From assembly GCA_019925105.1 (NCBI GenBank), contig JAHGAU010000017.1:248001-312000 (forward strand): a DNA stretch of 64,000 nucleotides. The letters are read 5' to 3'. The DNA comes from Niebla homalea. Its lineage: Eukaryota; Ascomycota; Lecanoromycetes; Lecanorales; Ramalinaceae. Below, one piece after another: positions 45,591 to 57,892 of this stretch. The position numbers and the translations under genes are program-made. Numbering within the stretch: the first letter of the stretch is position 1; each line of letters begins with the position of its first letter. The notes below the pieces were generated by a model, which had not been told where the DNA came from, did not search any database, and was given only the letters and a program-made list of their open reading frames with translations.

Positions 45591-48350
45591 CTTAGACGAA
45601 GGATTCAGTCAATTGCAAAATGACGACCAAGATAAGAAAGGTGCGAAGGCAAGTTCACAACTAGTGGGTATCATCTGTTTTGAGAGGCTGCCAAACTTCA
45701 CTCGAAATCCGCATGACAGCTCAACTATTCCGTCTTGGGTTCCCCAGTGGTGATCGTCAAGGACAGAGCTGATGTTTGTGTGCCTGACTAAAGCTGTCCG
45801 CTGATTATGAAAGCATCGGCTTTCCTCTGGTCTAGGAACTTTGCCCTTCCCCACACTTTACCCTATCATTTTGACCACTCCAAATATGACCTTCAGCTCA
45901 TTCAAGACCATGTCCACGTCAATTCTAACCAGCAATTGTCGAAAGTTCCAAACACCAACAGCCCTTCCGCCCCACCTTCGCGCATCCGATGACCGAGTAT
46001 GTATTCGTCGGTGAAGATGAGGAGTTCGATGTAGCGGACCCTGTGCATGACTTGAGGACGTCGGCGTCGGGGTTGGGGACGGGGGCCAGGATCACTGCGG
46101 TCGCTGGAGGGGGGTTGGACGTCGGTGCTGGAGGTTGACATGTTTGGAGGGGGGCTTGGGGTGGGGGGGTGAAGGAGCTTGGGGAGAAAGGGGAGGATGA
46201 CGATGTAGAGACAAATGTCGAATATGGGGTCAAATTATATGTTTTTTGGCAAATCCCCAAAAGGTCATATCACCTATGGGGTTGAACAGCTAAAAGAGGT
46301 TGCTCTTTTGGCTGAGGTATGGGTATTTGGAAAATTCTGCCTTGATGGTCTTGGTGCGATGATTTGGAAAACAAGCAGATCCGGTAATTGTGTGTAAACT
46401 CTGCAATGACTGGTGGTAAAGTTAATACTCAATCTTCGCGACGAGGCCATATCCAACTCCAGAGGCACCACTCACTCATACGTCCCGAAGGCCAGTACAC
46501 CTTTATCTATTACTTCGAGAAAGGTGGACGAGGACCTGAAATCCCATGCTTAAAATTACTTATTTGTAGATACACTTGGGTTTTGTTGACCAACGGAAGC
46601 GGTGGGGGTCGAGGGTTGACCGCTTGGGCTCCAAATATATTGGTGTCCTTCTTCGACTTCAAGTTAGTAGGACAAGGTGTCAAAATTATTTCCCGTGATC
46701 GTGTATCTTAAGTCTGGTTATAGACACCGGCTCATTACGCTGCTTCGTCGTAAATCAGGTAATTGTAGAGATTGGTAACAAGTAATTGGACTTTGCTAAG
46801 CAAATCCAGATTAGAATCCCTCCTTAGGGTTTTGGGCTGCCAGCCACCACCACAAATGAGGGACAGTCACAACACCAAGAATTTTCTATGACGATCCTAA
46901 ACTTGTCTTCCAAATATTCTTCTCTCCCCGGTCTCATTCTTAGACTCCCATATGTATCCATCTTCGTAAACCTCTTTCTTGTTCTGACGCGGTAGCCTGG
47001 TGCAGCCGCAGGTCGAGTCGTGTACTCACACAATTTTCAAAGCTCTAGATTAGAGTCGTGCGCGATGAGTCCGGGGAAAGAGACGTGGCGGAGAGCAAAT
47101 ATTTCTGGTCACCCTCCTCTATGAAAGCTGTCATCTTACATCTCAGACATAATTGCTTGTCAGTAACTCATCCTGTCAAGCAAATGGAAGCACGAATTTG
47201 TGGAAGCTAAGACAGAAGTGATGCTCGCCGTCTCTCTTGACATGATCGCTCGGCGCGCACTCAATTTTCCGGACGTCCTTCGTCGCTGCCAAAACAATAT
47301 TGATCCCGCCAAGGAGTTCTGCAAACATGAGTTAATCGCGTTGACGCATTCATCCTACACTCGCCAATGATGGCGTTCAGAGAAAACACGAAGGCGTTCA
47401 TCACTTCTATTAACACTAAGCCAATTGAAATGGCGCAGAGTGGGCAAATTATGGCTTTTCGGGTCAGACTGAAGACTCAGTACCTCATCCGAAGTCTACC
47501 AACGCCTCCAGCCCCCACGACAAATATATGAGACGATTCGAAACCTCAAAGTTGTCATTGTTCATCGCTTGGAGAAGTGATGATGTCGCTGCAATCAGGA
47601 GATCAGGATCAACAATATATGCTTTACTGAATGAGACAGGTGAGTGCGACATCACATCACCGTCAGGACATAACGGATTGCCTGATGAGACTCGATCCTC
47701 GACTCCTCAGCTCATCCAATCGAGAAAGCCATCAGCCACCCGCCATGGATGTTCCGCTATCTTCTAGAAACTGTGGGTGACTCCTTCCCTTTGCGCTCCG
47801 AGAAAACTTGAAAAAGCAAAAAAGGCGTATTCTACGGGATAGGCGCGTGGTACAAAGTATCGGTCTCCATACGCCCGATATCATACCTACGTGATACCAT
47901 TACAATGCCCGCAAGCAAAGCAATTTGAAGGCCAAATGTGTGGAATAAAATCTTCAAAACAGATCGTATGGCTATGATCTCAGGCTTCCATAAGTTCTCA
48001 GTGTTATTACCCATATTCTGGTGGCAAAGGACCTTATCCTTTTACCTCACGGCAATGGCGCTACCACTATCGCGGACTCCACTGTCTCGTAGCCATGTGG
48101 AGGCCATTCAGCTCCCATGGCGTTTGTGGCGATGAAGATCTGGCGGTACTTATAGCCCGCCTGCCCGCTCTCTTCTTCTTCTTTCGTTCTTCACCATTGT
48201 AAATCCCGTATGATAACGTTGTACAGCATCTTCAGATACTAGCAATTCAATTCAAACTCATCTATATCCTTGCGTTTTATTATTCGCTTATTAAGTCACT
48301 GGTTATCTGCTTCCCTAACGTACATCCCATTGATCTATTCAAGTTTCATC
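45591..48350. other. AT-richer gene-poor region
   Basis: Short frames without domains. The stretch 46200-46700 is noticeably AT-rich. No complete gene can be supported. Confidence 0.4.
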
Positions 48351-48650
48351 ATGGGATTCGGTTGTCAAGGCACTGCTCATCACTGCCCCGGAGAGAAGTC
48401 CTCAAGCCTTACCGGAAAATGTAGCTATCATGGCAGTTGCTGTAAGACGCATCAAAGGCTCTGCCCAAGACATCCCGAGATCAAGCCACATATGATTGGT
48501 GGGGCATGCAAAAGCTGCGACGGCGAGAGGAAGGCCCGTGAACGGGAGACGATCAAGATTACGCGCCAAAAGAGCGACGATGATATCTGGAACAGATACA
48601 AAACTCGCCAAACCTCTCCCAAAAGGAAGAGAAAGCGTAATTCAATATGA
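48351..48650 (+). CDS. small Cys/His-rich basic protein, unidentified
   Basis: A 99-residue frame starts at the ATG at 48351. It has an unusually dense Cys/His pattern (GCQGTAHHCPG, KCSYHGSCCKTHQRLC, GGACKSC), totalling nine Cys and six His within about 60 residues. This would suit one or two zinc sites. The C terminus is basic and ends in KRKRKRN, a likely nuclear localisation signal. No signal peptide is present if this ATG is used; an in-frame upstream ATG at 48270 would add a hydrophobic stretch. I do not recognise the family. It lies beside mobile-element remains, so it may belong to one. Confidence 0.45.
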   Translation: MGFGCQGTAHHCPGEKSSSLTGKCSYHGSCCKTHQRLCPRHPEIKPHMIGGACKSCDGERKARERETIKITRQKSDDDIWNRYKTRQTSPKRKRKRNSI

Positions 48651-48865
48651 TTTACATCCTACAACGCAGCGACAACTGGGATCCTGCTTGATATCGTTCA
48701 TATCATACGCTTCACCAAGTTGAAGAGTCGCCGGAGTCCCAGGGGCAGTAATACACCAGTAAGCGTGACCAAACGCCTAGGACCTACCTCCGAATATCAC
48801 CTCCGCCACTGAGTGTCCTTGAACCACAGCGGTAAGGTTTCGTTGTCACAATCACCTCGGATTGT

Positions 48866-49950
48866 ATGGATAGATCCAATCTAGACGTCCCCGAATACCA
48901 GCGCCTGCTGGCACATCAATCTCCATACTCGGCTACCATCCACCTTTTGCTCCAATACCAGCGCCGCCTGGAAACATCACCGTCTCCAACTCTTCTCGCC
49001 GACAGAACCTGGTCAGCCCGACCATCGCCACAGCACCAAAGTGTGCAGGCTTCTTTGGAGCTTTAAGGAAACGTTGCAAAGCAAATCCGAGCAAATCCGG
49101 AATTGGGTTCGCTCCATTCCAGCCTAATGATCGGCCTCGACATCCCCCAAGACTTGTGGCATGAGGGAATATGATATCAGCAAGTTCAATACCGTTACAA
49201 GCATATTTGCGATCGGGACTGCTCTCGACAAAGGCTCGCCTGAGCTCTCTATCGCACCACGATTCACCAGCCCACTGCCAGGAACTCCTGGCACCGCCGC
49301 TCCGCTGGCTGAACGCCCCTTTCCGACCCCTGCCACACTGCGCAAGTATACTGGTAATTCTGAAGGTGAACACCAGCGGTGGTTCATCAACTTGGAGAAG
49401 TCCTTCATGCTAAGCCCGGACTATACCAAAATCGTATATTGCTTGCAGTCCATCGATCACACTATCTGGACCCCGGACCGATTAGAGGGATTCGCACGTT
49501 TGCCTTCAGGAATTCAAGGCCTAAGCTGGTGGACCAGCTGATTGATCCGGCGAGCAGCCGGCTTGGTTCATTCTGAGCGGTTTGAAGACGCGAAGCAACG
49601 TCAAGGCCAGAAGAAAGTCATGACCTTCCGTAGGCATCTCGAGACAATCGAAGAGGGACGGACCTACCAGTCCTACCGGATGAATTCAAGGCCTACATGC
49701 TCCCTGCCAAGCTGTTACCAATCTTGAAGTCCAAAATCATGTTCCACCGGAACCGTTCCGAGCCACCCGTGACGCCATCGTTGCGGCAGCTTATCCTGCA
49801 ACAAGGAAATGGAACGCTTCCACCTCGATCACGGCGATGGACAGCGATCCATCACACACACCATCAATTACCACAACAACTCTAGCGAGAAGGTTCCAGA
49901 GCCGACGCATTCACCTGCCCAGTCACGCAATTGCACGCACTGCATGAATG
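48866..49950 (+). mobile_element. frameshifted Ty3-type retrotransposon gag remnant
   Basis: The frame from about 49161 contains 'LRKYTGNSEGEHQRWFINLE' and 'DYTKIVYCLQSID', the block typical of Ty3/gypsy-like gag capsid. The homologous reading then runs through three further frames: VDQLIDPASSRLGSF, SERFEDAKQRQGQKK..MTFRRHLETIEE, and LPDEFKAYMLPAKLLPILKSK followed by FRATRDAIVAAAYPATR. Stops or frame changes separate them at about 49540, 49575, 49665 and 49750. A 66-codon frame just before (48866-49066) may be the gag start. No protease, reverse transcriptase, integrase or LTR is seen. It is a dead, truncated copy. Confidence 0.65.
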
Positions 49951-51032
49951 ATATGATAGTGTCTATGCGAATCACACACATCCCCACGACTTCAGCTTCG
50001 GCTTTAGGGAAGGATCAGCGTATAGCTGGTCCCAATGATAATACCCAAGGAGCTACGTAGCTGGCATTTTCGGGATCAACAAGCAAAGGCAGCTTTAACG
50101 ACCAGCGATGATTGGTCAGCCACATCTCACGCAAAAGCGAGTGGTGGCTCTTCTGCATCAGCATGGAAGCGATCATGGATGGTGTTTTGTTTTTCTTTTT
50201 TTCCAAGTCGAACACTTCGCAAGTGAGCGGGGTTCTGGATTACGGCAAAGGGAATGATGGAGAACGATTGGACGGCATGGTTGCACAGGGGAGCGCCTTT
50301 GTGCGTAGTCACGAATCCACCAATGAATAAGCGATAGAAGCGGTGGGGAACAGAATACATGAAACGACGTTTGAATAGCTGCGAATCCAATAACGAGGAG
50401 CAGTCGAGCCAGCGATGAAGAGCCTTTGGATCAATGAAGACCCACGATGATGTTTCAATGACCACCGATTATAAGCGAGCAGTTTTGAGATACCCACAGA
50501 ACGATCTTGTAGAACACGTCTGGAAAACAATGGAGCAATGACATACAGCGTCGGAAAGCAGCATTCAGGCGAGCAGCACCTTTTAAGCTATTACGAAAAG
50601 ATCATGAAAAAGCATTCGAGTACCAACGAGGGAAAAGCGAACAGCGATGGTACAAGCACATTTTGGTAGCAGCAACAGATAACGAAAGAGTTTAGAATTG
50701 GAAATGAAATCGAGCCTGTTGCTCTTTCAAACCGCTTCAAACATGCCCCCATCTTCTCCCCTGCCTGCTCACGCTCCATCAGCCTATCCCGCTATGTCTG
50801 AGCTCCGTCTTGCTTAATGCCCCTGCTATTCAGAATACAACGATGAGATATCAGGTGGTTTGCGTAAGATTTGCAATATACGTGAACGAAAGTCATTCTC
50901 TTTGTCCTCCTTCCGAGGCGATAGAAAGAGCTTTAGCTTGGTTGGGCGCCGGGGCTTTAGACCTGGCGAGACGCTACCACGTTGTGAGTCGTATTGTTTC
51001 ATTAAGTGAAATAGAAATCACAAACTTACTGA
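49951..51032. other. intergenic, no supported gene
   Basis: Frames on the minus strand (50127-50465, 50309-50530) have no recognised domain. They probably belong to further mobile-element debris or are random. Confidence 0.35.
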
Positions 51033-51861
51033 TCAGACGCCGGCCATGTCCATCTGCTGCTGAAACTCACCTTCCACCTCCATCTCTCCGATGCCATTAG
51101 TTAGAGCCCCAGTATCCTCCCCATTGCCTTCGGTAATAGCACCGACATCATCTTCATTTGCCTCGCTCTTGATGATAACTCTGTTTTCGTCCCTCTTCTC
51201 TCCACCCGAGCCGTCAGCCTCTTCCTCCTCCTTAACTGCAGCCGTCTTTGCACGCTTAGCAGCCGGACCAGCAGCGCCGTCGCCCGGCTTGCGGCCGCGC
51301 TTCTTAGAGGTCGGAGTGGCATCTGGTCCCTCGCTGCCATCAGGTTGTGCTCCACCATCAGTTATAGCCGCCTTCGGTTTACGTCCACCGCGCGACTTCT
51401 TAGGCGTTTGGACAGTGGGTGTGGCTTCGTCATCCGCGAGAGCATCATTTTCGCCTGACTCTGAGGGAAGCTTCTTTGTGATTCCGATTGTTCCAGTGGC
51501 GGCCAAAAGCTTCTTCTTAACGATGAGCCATGATGCATTAGCAGAAGCGGGTGTCTTGTAACCACCGAGTGCTGCCAACTTCTTGTAATCAAGCTGTGAC
51601 GCGTTAGGTCAACATTGATGTACGAGTTTGAAACAATTAGTCTCAAGATCGGTACATGATGAAATGATTGGCACAAAGGCCGACGGATAATCGAGGAGAA
51701 TAATAAGAGGTTTGCCAACGCTGTAATTAGGTTGCGAATGTTGCAAGGGTTTTGCGAGCGTCGCAAGGTCTGCTTACCTTCATGGCCTCAGGGTTTGGTA
51801 GGCATTGCATAGCCATAGCAAGAATTTGCATGTCGCGTTCTGTGAATCCTTCGGCAGGCAT
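51033..51861 (-). CDS. AT-hook-like nuclear protein
   Basis: Two exons, 51861-51778 and 51593-51033, join in phase 0 to give 214 residues. The N terminus reads as a short Myb/helix-turn-helix-like segment (ERDMQILAMAMQCL, then LDYKKLAALGGYKTPASANASWLIVKKKL). The middle holds AT-hook-like basic motifs (KSRGGRKPKA and KKRGRKPGD) and a bipartite basic stretch (KRAKTAA). The C terminus is Glu-rich and acidic. The layout suggests a chromatin-associated protein; fungi have several such small proteins with a Myb-like head, and their function is generally unknown. The start is supported by the first in-frame ATG before the conserved head. Confidence 0.8.
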
Positions 51862-52344
51862 GGTGAAGGTGTAGCAAGTTGATAACTGAAAGCGTTCTGT
51901 GTCGGAGATATTGGTACCGATATCGCAACAGATGAGATGAAAAAGGTTGAGGAAGCGAATTGGAAAAAGAACAGATCAGATGAGTGTAAAATGATAGAAA
52001 GAGGAGGACCGGGAAGACTAGATATATAGAATCTCAGAACTAGCGCTGTTCAAAAAAATTAGTGAATGCAAGTTCGACTGTTCAATTGGCCAATCAAAAT
52101 CATCGGTCATATTCGAAGAGTGATCACTCACCTGGCAAATCCTTGGCTTTGAATTCGCTCTCAACTCCGACCGAAAGTAGTTCTGAGATTGAGGCTGTCT
52201 TCGCAGAATTGACCATTCAGTGCAGGGCTACAATTGGTTCCAGATTGATGATCATGCGAGATCAATGGTTGGTGATGTAGAATGTCTGAAGAAGTTTTAG
52301 CCTCTTCAATTGTCCCAGTATTGGAATTGTGTTTCATTCACTAA
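51862..52344. promoter_or_regulatory. upstream region of the AT-hook gene
   Basis: Shared between the AT-hook gene's promoter and the 3' end of the next minus-strand gene. No coding frame is seen. Confidence 0.35.
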
Positions 52345-53172
52345 TCAAGCGGAATCCTGTTTAGCTCTGATCTGTCGAAAAACCTTGGTCCACACGTCAT
52401 TTTTATTGATCCCTTGCGCATTGACCCCAAGTTTGTTGGTTCCAACGAAAAAAGAAGCTTGCGTTCTGCCTTGCCACCACCTCTTTGGTGATGGGGAAGT
52501 CCACGGTTTTCGAATAATGTTTTGTATGCCAATTAAACGTTTAGTCGGCCACAGCTCCCCGAAGGGCACTCTCGTCACGCGCGCACGCCCAAAAGCTTTG
52601 AGCGTAGTGAGGTCAAACTCTGTCTCTGATGGAATGTTCTCCACGAATTTCATGAACGCTTGTTTCGACCTCCTCGCAGCCAATGGAGGTCTCAAGTGCA
52701 CAAAAGCTACGAATGGTGCAGAGGCCCACATAACATAGGCTACAGGAACAGCACCTGCGGCAGCATACAGCCCTGGAAGAGTCAATACACTTTTCCCAGA
52801 CAGAATGGAAACGCACCGAACGGCGCCATCCACCAAGGCAAGCCTGGGTTACTAGCCACCGCAGGCTCTACGATGAGCAGATTGGCAAAGAAAAGGAAAA
52901 TGGTGGTGATTTTGAGAGCGCCAATGAAGACAGTGCGCCCTATACCGGCATGATAGATGAGTACAGATTGCGGTACTAACAGGTACCGAATCAGATGCCA
53001 TCACATTCTTGATAGCTTGTGAACCAAACGTACTCTCTTTCGTGGGCGCTTGGTACCCTGATATGCAACGTCTCCCACTAATGCGCCTTGAAATTAACGG
53101 AAATCGTCGTGAGGTTGTAGATAGTGAGGAAACAAGCCTCGGGCTCCGAAGGACTGAACAATAAGACATCAT
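52345..53172 (-). CDS. conserved fungal mitochondrial membrane protein
   Basis: Three exons join in phase: 53172-53025, 52939-52817 and 52772-52345, giving 232 residues. The N terminus is rich in Arg/Ser without acids (SPRLVSSLSTTSRRFPLISRR), a mitochondrial presequence. Two hydrophobic helices follow: ITTIFLFFANLLIVEPAV and LYAAAGAVPVAYVMW. After them comes a matrix or intermembrane domain with RPPLAARRSKQAFMKFVENI and SETEFDLTTLKAFGRARVTRV. The architecture of two helices plus this domain is typical of uncharacterised fungal proteins of the TMEM70/TMEM223 kind; I recognise the layout but not a proven function. The first intron is a model chosen for phase. Confidence 0.7.
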
Positions 53173-53638
53173 GCCAACGCTATGCTATCTGAAGCTCGAC
53201 ATTGTGGACTTCTTGCTACGAATGATGCCGATCTTGTATCCAACCTGCGTCAATGGACTAACAATGCAATCTGGCGTTCAAAGCCGATCGCTGTAGATCT
53301 CTTACAAGTTGCTTGGAAAACTTGAATTGGCGGAGAGTGATCAATGAAAGATCTTGACGGACTTGACGGACTTGACGGATTGACGTCTGTGCCGCTGATT
53401 CTGAATGAGGCAGCTCTAAGCGCAGACGCGGGCCAAGACGATTAACAGCAGGGGTTCAACGACCCAGTCATTGGACAATGCAACAACTTGCAAAAAGTGC
53501 ATGCGCACATCCTTGTCATTGCGTTACAAAAGATGGAGATGAGGTCATGCTAAAACACGAAGGACTCGTCCGCATTGATGTCATTCGGTTATCATCTTGA
53601 CATGCGGCGGCTTTCTTTGTTGCACTGTGTCCTCTAGG
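53173..53638. other. intergenic with a short tandem repeat
   Basis: Holds a three-copy CTTGACGGA repeat at 53353-53379 and the promoter of the glutaminyl cyclase gene. No gene is seen. Confidence 0.4.
53353..53379. repeat. three perfect copies of CTTGACGGA
   Basis: Three consecutive 9-nt units, followed by a partial fourth (TTGACG). Confidence 0.9.
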
Positions 53639-54876
53639 ATGGTAAAATATCATATATATATCGTCCTCTGGCAGCTTCTACTCATCGCCTGCGCTCATGG
53701 TCAGTGTTCTCCATAGCCTCATAGAATAATGTGGCCATACTCATTGGATGCCGCCCAGCATACACTACAGTTTCTCCCTCCACCCTCAAGGCCATTCCCG
53801 ACCCTGGCAATGACTTCGGCATTAAAACCGGTGCCCTCCTCTCCCCAATTCTTCGCCCACGTGTCCCCGGAACAGCAGGCTCGACAGCAGTTCTCAACCA
53901 CTTTGTGACTTTCTTCAAGAGCAACCTTCCTGCATGGAGCCTTTCCTTCCAAAATTCCACTCAAAAGACGCCGATCTCTGGGAATGGCAGAACCCCATTT
54001 GTCAACCTCATTGCAACCCGGGAACCCCCTTGGACCTCATCCGGAGAGGTCGGTTACCTCACACTGGTTGCACATTATGACAGTCTTATCACGCCCGAAG
54101 GTTTTATTGGCGCAATCGACAGCGCCGCCCCTTGCGCAATGATGATGCATGTCGCACGGAGTCTCGAGCCAGCGCTAGTCAAGAAATGGGCATCAATGGA
54201 CGAGGCGGGCGTGAAGGGCGAATCCTACGATCACTATTTTGAAGAGCACAAGGGTGTACAGATCATCTTTCTCGATGGTGAAGAGGCGTTCGTGCAATGG
54301 TCCGCCACCGACTCGACTTATGGTGCACGTGCCCTAGCCGCAGAGATGGAGACCTCCATTCACCCTGCACTTTCCACATACCACAACGCCCTCTCATCAA
54401 TCTCTCTTTTCATGCTTCTTGATCTGCTCGGCGCGCCTTCACCAAACGTACCTTCATACTTCAAGACCACGCATTGGGCGTATCAACATTTGGCTGACAT
54501 TGCAACACGGCTCGCCAGCACCTCAAAAGCTCTCACATCTTCGATCGACCGCTGGTTCTCTGATGCTGGCTCCTCAGAAGGCAGCTATTGGCTTGGTGGC
54601 CGAATTGAAGACGATCATATACCCTTCATGGCGCGTGGTGTCGACATACTTCACATGATTCCCTCCAAATTTCCTGATGTATGGCACAAAATCACCGATG
54701 ATGGTGAGCATCTCGATATACCGACTTGCAAGGATTGGGCGGTCCTGGTTACGGCCTTTGCGGCTGAATGGCTGGATCTAGAGGGACATTTCGGTAATAC
54801 GGGAGCCAACACGAAACAGAAGAGAGGGACTGCCGGAGGGGTAGAAAGGACTGTCACGAGCAAGACGGAGCTGTGA
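53639..54876 (+). CDS. secreted glutaminyl-peptide cyclotransferase (M28 family)
   Basis: Two exons, 53639-53699 and 53759-54876, join in phase to give 392 residues. The first exon encodes a signal peptide (YIVLWQLLLIACAHG). The M28 fold has AHYDS, then the zinc Asp in GAIDSAAPCA, the catalytic Glu and zinc Glu in FLDGEEAF, LLDLLGAP, and the zinc His in DDHIPF. The enzyme cyclises N-terminal Gln to pyroglutamate on secreted proteins. The C-terminal tail of about 30 residues is Gly/Lys/Thr-rich and likely disordered. All metal and catalytic positions are kept, so it should be active in the secretory path or outside the cell. Confidence 0.92.
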
Positions 54877-55826
54877 TCATCAAATCACCCCCTCATCCCC
54901 TTGGGCCGAGCAGCGGCGCATAGCCTCCTTAACAGGACGCGAGAAGGACTTGACCGCATGCCGTGGCGTGCTTGGGCAGATTTGTGTCCACCAAGTCGGC
55001 AATAGAGCACCGTCATGTTCACAAGACTACTGCTGGACGGTACAGAACGCGCCGAGTCACGGTTGCACGAGGAGCGGAAGCATAAGCAGCATACTCAAAG
55101 GTACTTGGCAATAATAATTACGATCCCGTTCTCCCCGCCCGCTTTTCCCCATCGAGAGTGCTACTCGAAGCTCACGCGCTCTATGACGAGCGACATGAGC
55201 TTAAGTAGTAGATTCACCATGTCGATCGTACTGCCATAACTCATCAACAGAGGAGATCATCAGCGGAGCATCCAGCCTTGCTCACAAGAGCACTGAACCA
55301 AGATATATTGAAAGCACAGCAACGACTCATTTGCATCAAACAGCCCCAAACACATCCGAAAGACTGCTCTTCTTGCCAATTTGAATCCTGGCTGAAAGCG
55401 ACAATTTCGATCAGTCGGGTAAAGCGCCGCCAGCTATTGCACCCCGACTTTCGACCCTTGCGCCCCTGGGTTTCGCAAAAGCCATCAATGGGGTAAAGTG
55501 CGGCCATGCAGTTGCACCCCAGCTTCAACGCTGGATGTCATAGGTTTGACGGATCAGGAAAGGTCACCGCCTACGAGCTATCTTTTGATTCATCGCTGGG
55601 TATAGTGGCATTGGTCGATCGCGTGAGGTCGCAGCCCTGGTAAGACATGACAAGGTCGATCGATAAAGCGAGTCCAGTACCACATGGGCGCCTCTGAGCT
55701 CAATCTACAAGCCCCGCAACTTATGATACACCAGGAACCACTTATGGAGCTTGGTGAGAGCTTTCAGAAGCTCATTGTCATCATTCTTATGTACATATTA
55801 CTTACATAAACCATCGACCCACAAGA
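54877..55826. other. intergenic with a diverged direct repeat
   Basis: Contains two related 35-nt stretches starting GGTAAAG(C/T)GC at 55418-55452 and 55492-55526. Short frames carry no domain. Confidence 0.4.
55418..55526. repeat. two diverged 35-nt direct copies
   Basis: Both copies share GGTAAAG, a GC-rich centre with CCA and TTGCACCCC, and then CTT. The second begins 74 nt after the first; several bases differ. Confidence 0.6.
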
Positions 55827-57611
55827 TCAAGATCCTTGAAGTGGCTGGCCCATCCCACCCAACGTTACCATTTTTGTAATCTGATATTCTGAAATTCCAT
55901 ACTTGCTGCCTTCTCTGCCAAATCCACTGAGCTTGACGCCTCCGAAGCTATGACATCGTCAGCCTTTCTAACGGAAACCCCCAGGTCAATGAGTAAAGGG
56001 ACTTACGGAGCAGCAGGATCACTGATCAACCCTGTATTGACGCCCACCATGCCCACCTCCAATGCCTCTGCAACCCTGTACACCCTTTGCAAGTCTTTCG
56101 AGAAGAAATACCCTGCCAGTCCCACTTCAGCTGTGTTGGCCATGTCCACGACCTCCTTCTCCGTCTCAAAGGGGAATAATCCCGCGACGGGCCCAAAGGT
56201 CTCCTCATTCGCCAATTGCATCTGCATGTTCATCCCCGTGATCACCGTCGGCTCGAAGAAATTCGCCCCCATCTGCTCCATCTTCTTCCCTCCCACCGTG
56301 ACCTTTCCCCCTTTACTCTCCGCATCCTTCACATGCGCCACCACCTTACTGAGCGCGCGATCATGTATCAATGGCCCATGCGTCACCCCCTCCTCGAACC
56401 CCTTCCCCACCTTGAACCCCCTCACCTTCTCCGCGAACCTGCTCGCAAACTCCTCATACACCCTCTTCTGCACATATATCCGATTCGCACAAACGCAGGT
56501 CTGGCCACTGCTCCGGAACTTACTCGCCACGGCCCCATTGACCGCAGCATCCAGATCGGCATCATCAAACACGATGAACGGCGCGTTCCCGCCCAGCTCA
56601 AAACTCAGCTTCTTGAGCGTGTCCGCCGATTGCCTCATCAACAGCTTCCCCACCCCCGTGCTCCCCGTGAAACTCACCTTCCTCACCTGGGGGGATGCCG
56701 TCAGCGCCTCCCCGACTTCGACCGTGTTCCCCATGGCCGTGACCACATTCACCACCCCCTTGGGGATCCCCGCCCGGTGCGCCAGCTCGGCCAGCGCCAA
56801 GCTCGTAAAGGGGGTCTCCCCGGGGGATTTCGCGACGACGGTGCACCCGGCGGCCAAGGCGGGGCCGATCTTCCGCGTGATCATCGCGGCGGGGAAATTC
56901 CAGGGCGTGATGAGCCCGCACACGCCCACGGGTTCCTTGACGGTGAAGACGCGGTTCCCGGGGACGGTGGCGGCGATGGTGTCGCCGTCCCCCCGCGGCG
57001 CTTCCTCGGCGAACCACTCGAAGAAGGAGGCCGCGTAGGCGACCTCGCCCTGCGCGTCCGCCGTGGGTTTGCCGTTCTCCCACGTGATGAGGGCGGCGAG
57101 GTCGGAGACGTTGTCCATCATTAGAGTGTACCATTTGTGCAGCCAGCGGGCCCGTTGGCGGGCGGTGGTGGCGCGGAAGGCGGGGAAGGCAGTGGAGGCG
57201 GCGGCGATGGCGGTGCGGGTGTCGGAGGCTGACATTTCGGGGCAGGTGCCTATAAGGGAGCCGGTCGCTGGGTCTGTGAGGGAGGAATTGGATTGTTAGG
57301 AAGTGTATGAGTTGAGGAGGGTAAAAGGGGGAAGCATGCCATGGACTTCAAAGGTTTTGCCCGACTGAGCTTTAATCCATTCGCCATTGACATAGGCGAC
57401 ATCTTTCTTGAAGAGTGAAGGGTCTTTGAGCTGAAAAGTGAGAACGTCAGCATCACTCGATTAGGAGTCTCAATGGCTCAAAGCGCTGAGGGGAGCGTAC
57501 TTGCGGAGCGTTAGACATGGCGTAGGACCTTGCTATAATGGTTGGGAGGGTGTATGGTTGATGATGGTATCGAAGAGCTGATGTACGGGATAATGAACGT
57601 AGTGCCTGCAT
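55827..57611 (-). CDS. UGA2: succinate-semialdehyde dehydrogenase
   Basis: Four exons join in phase: 57611-57501, 57430-57340, 57273-56007 and 55947-55827, giving 529 residues. The enzyme oxidises succinate semialdehyde to succinate with NAD(P)+ in GABA breakdown. The N terminus ([17 protein letters not shown]) is rich in Arg/Ser and looks like a mitochondrial presequence. Aldehyde-dehydrogenase blocks are PWNFPAAMI, the nucleotide-binding FTGSTGVGK, the general base in FELGGNAPF, the catalytic Cys in GQTCVCANR and EETFGPV. The C-terminal exon gives [17 protein letters not shown], typical of this subfamily, as is the Cys-x-Cys at the active site (redox switch). The second intron fits phase only with a GC donor (GCATGC), a GC-AG intron. 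No break is seen. Confidence 0.94.
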
Positions 57612-57892
57612 CTTGAAGAAGGCAAAGCTAATGGCATTAGGGACAGCGGAGTGATGATGAAATGGGCTGATCTTCAAAGCCCCCTCAGCTCCTTGAAGGG
57701 CGGAGAGGTGCCGAGTGCGGGGAGATGGACCGGTGGAGCCGGGAGCCTGAGCTCACTAGCCACAGACCTTCCCGGGCGCCACACGCCGAGACGCCCTACG
57801 CCGAGACGCTGTAGTTCTAGGTGATTCAATTCATGTTTCCTTCTTCCACTCATCAGCGTTTTCCCGACCACCTCAGTCTCCAGCCAATCTAA

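Noticed and set aside
56216..57124. 302-codon plus-strand frame, and 55950-57038, opposite the aldehyde dehydrogenase
   Set aside because: Both are antisense shadows of a well-conserved enzyme; their composition mirrors its codon bias.
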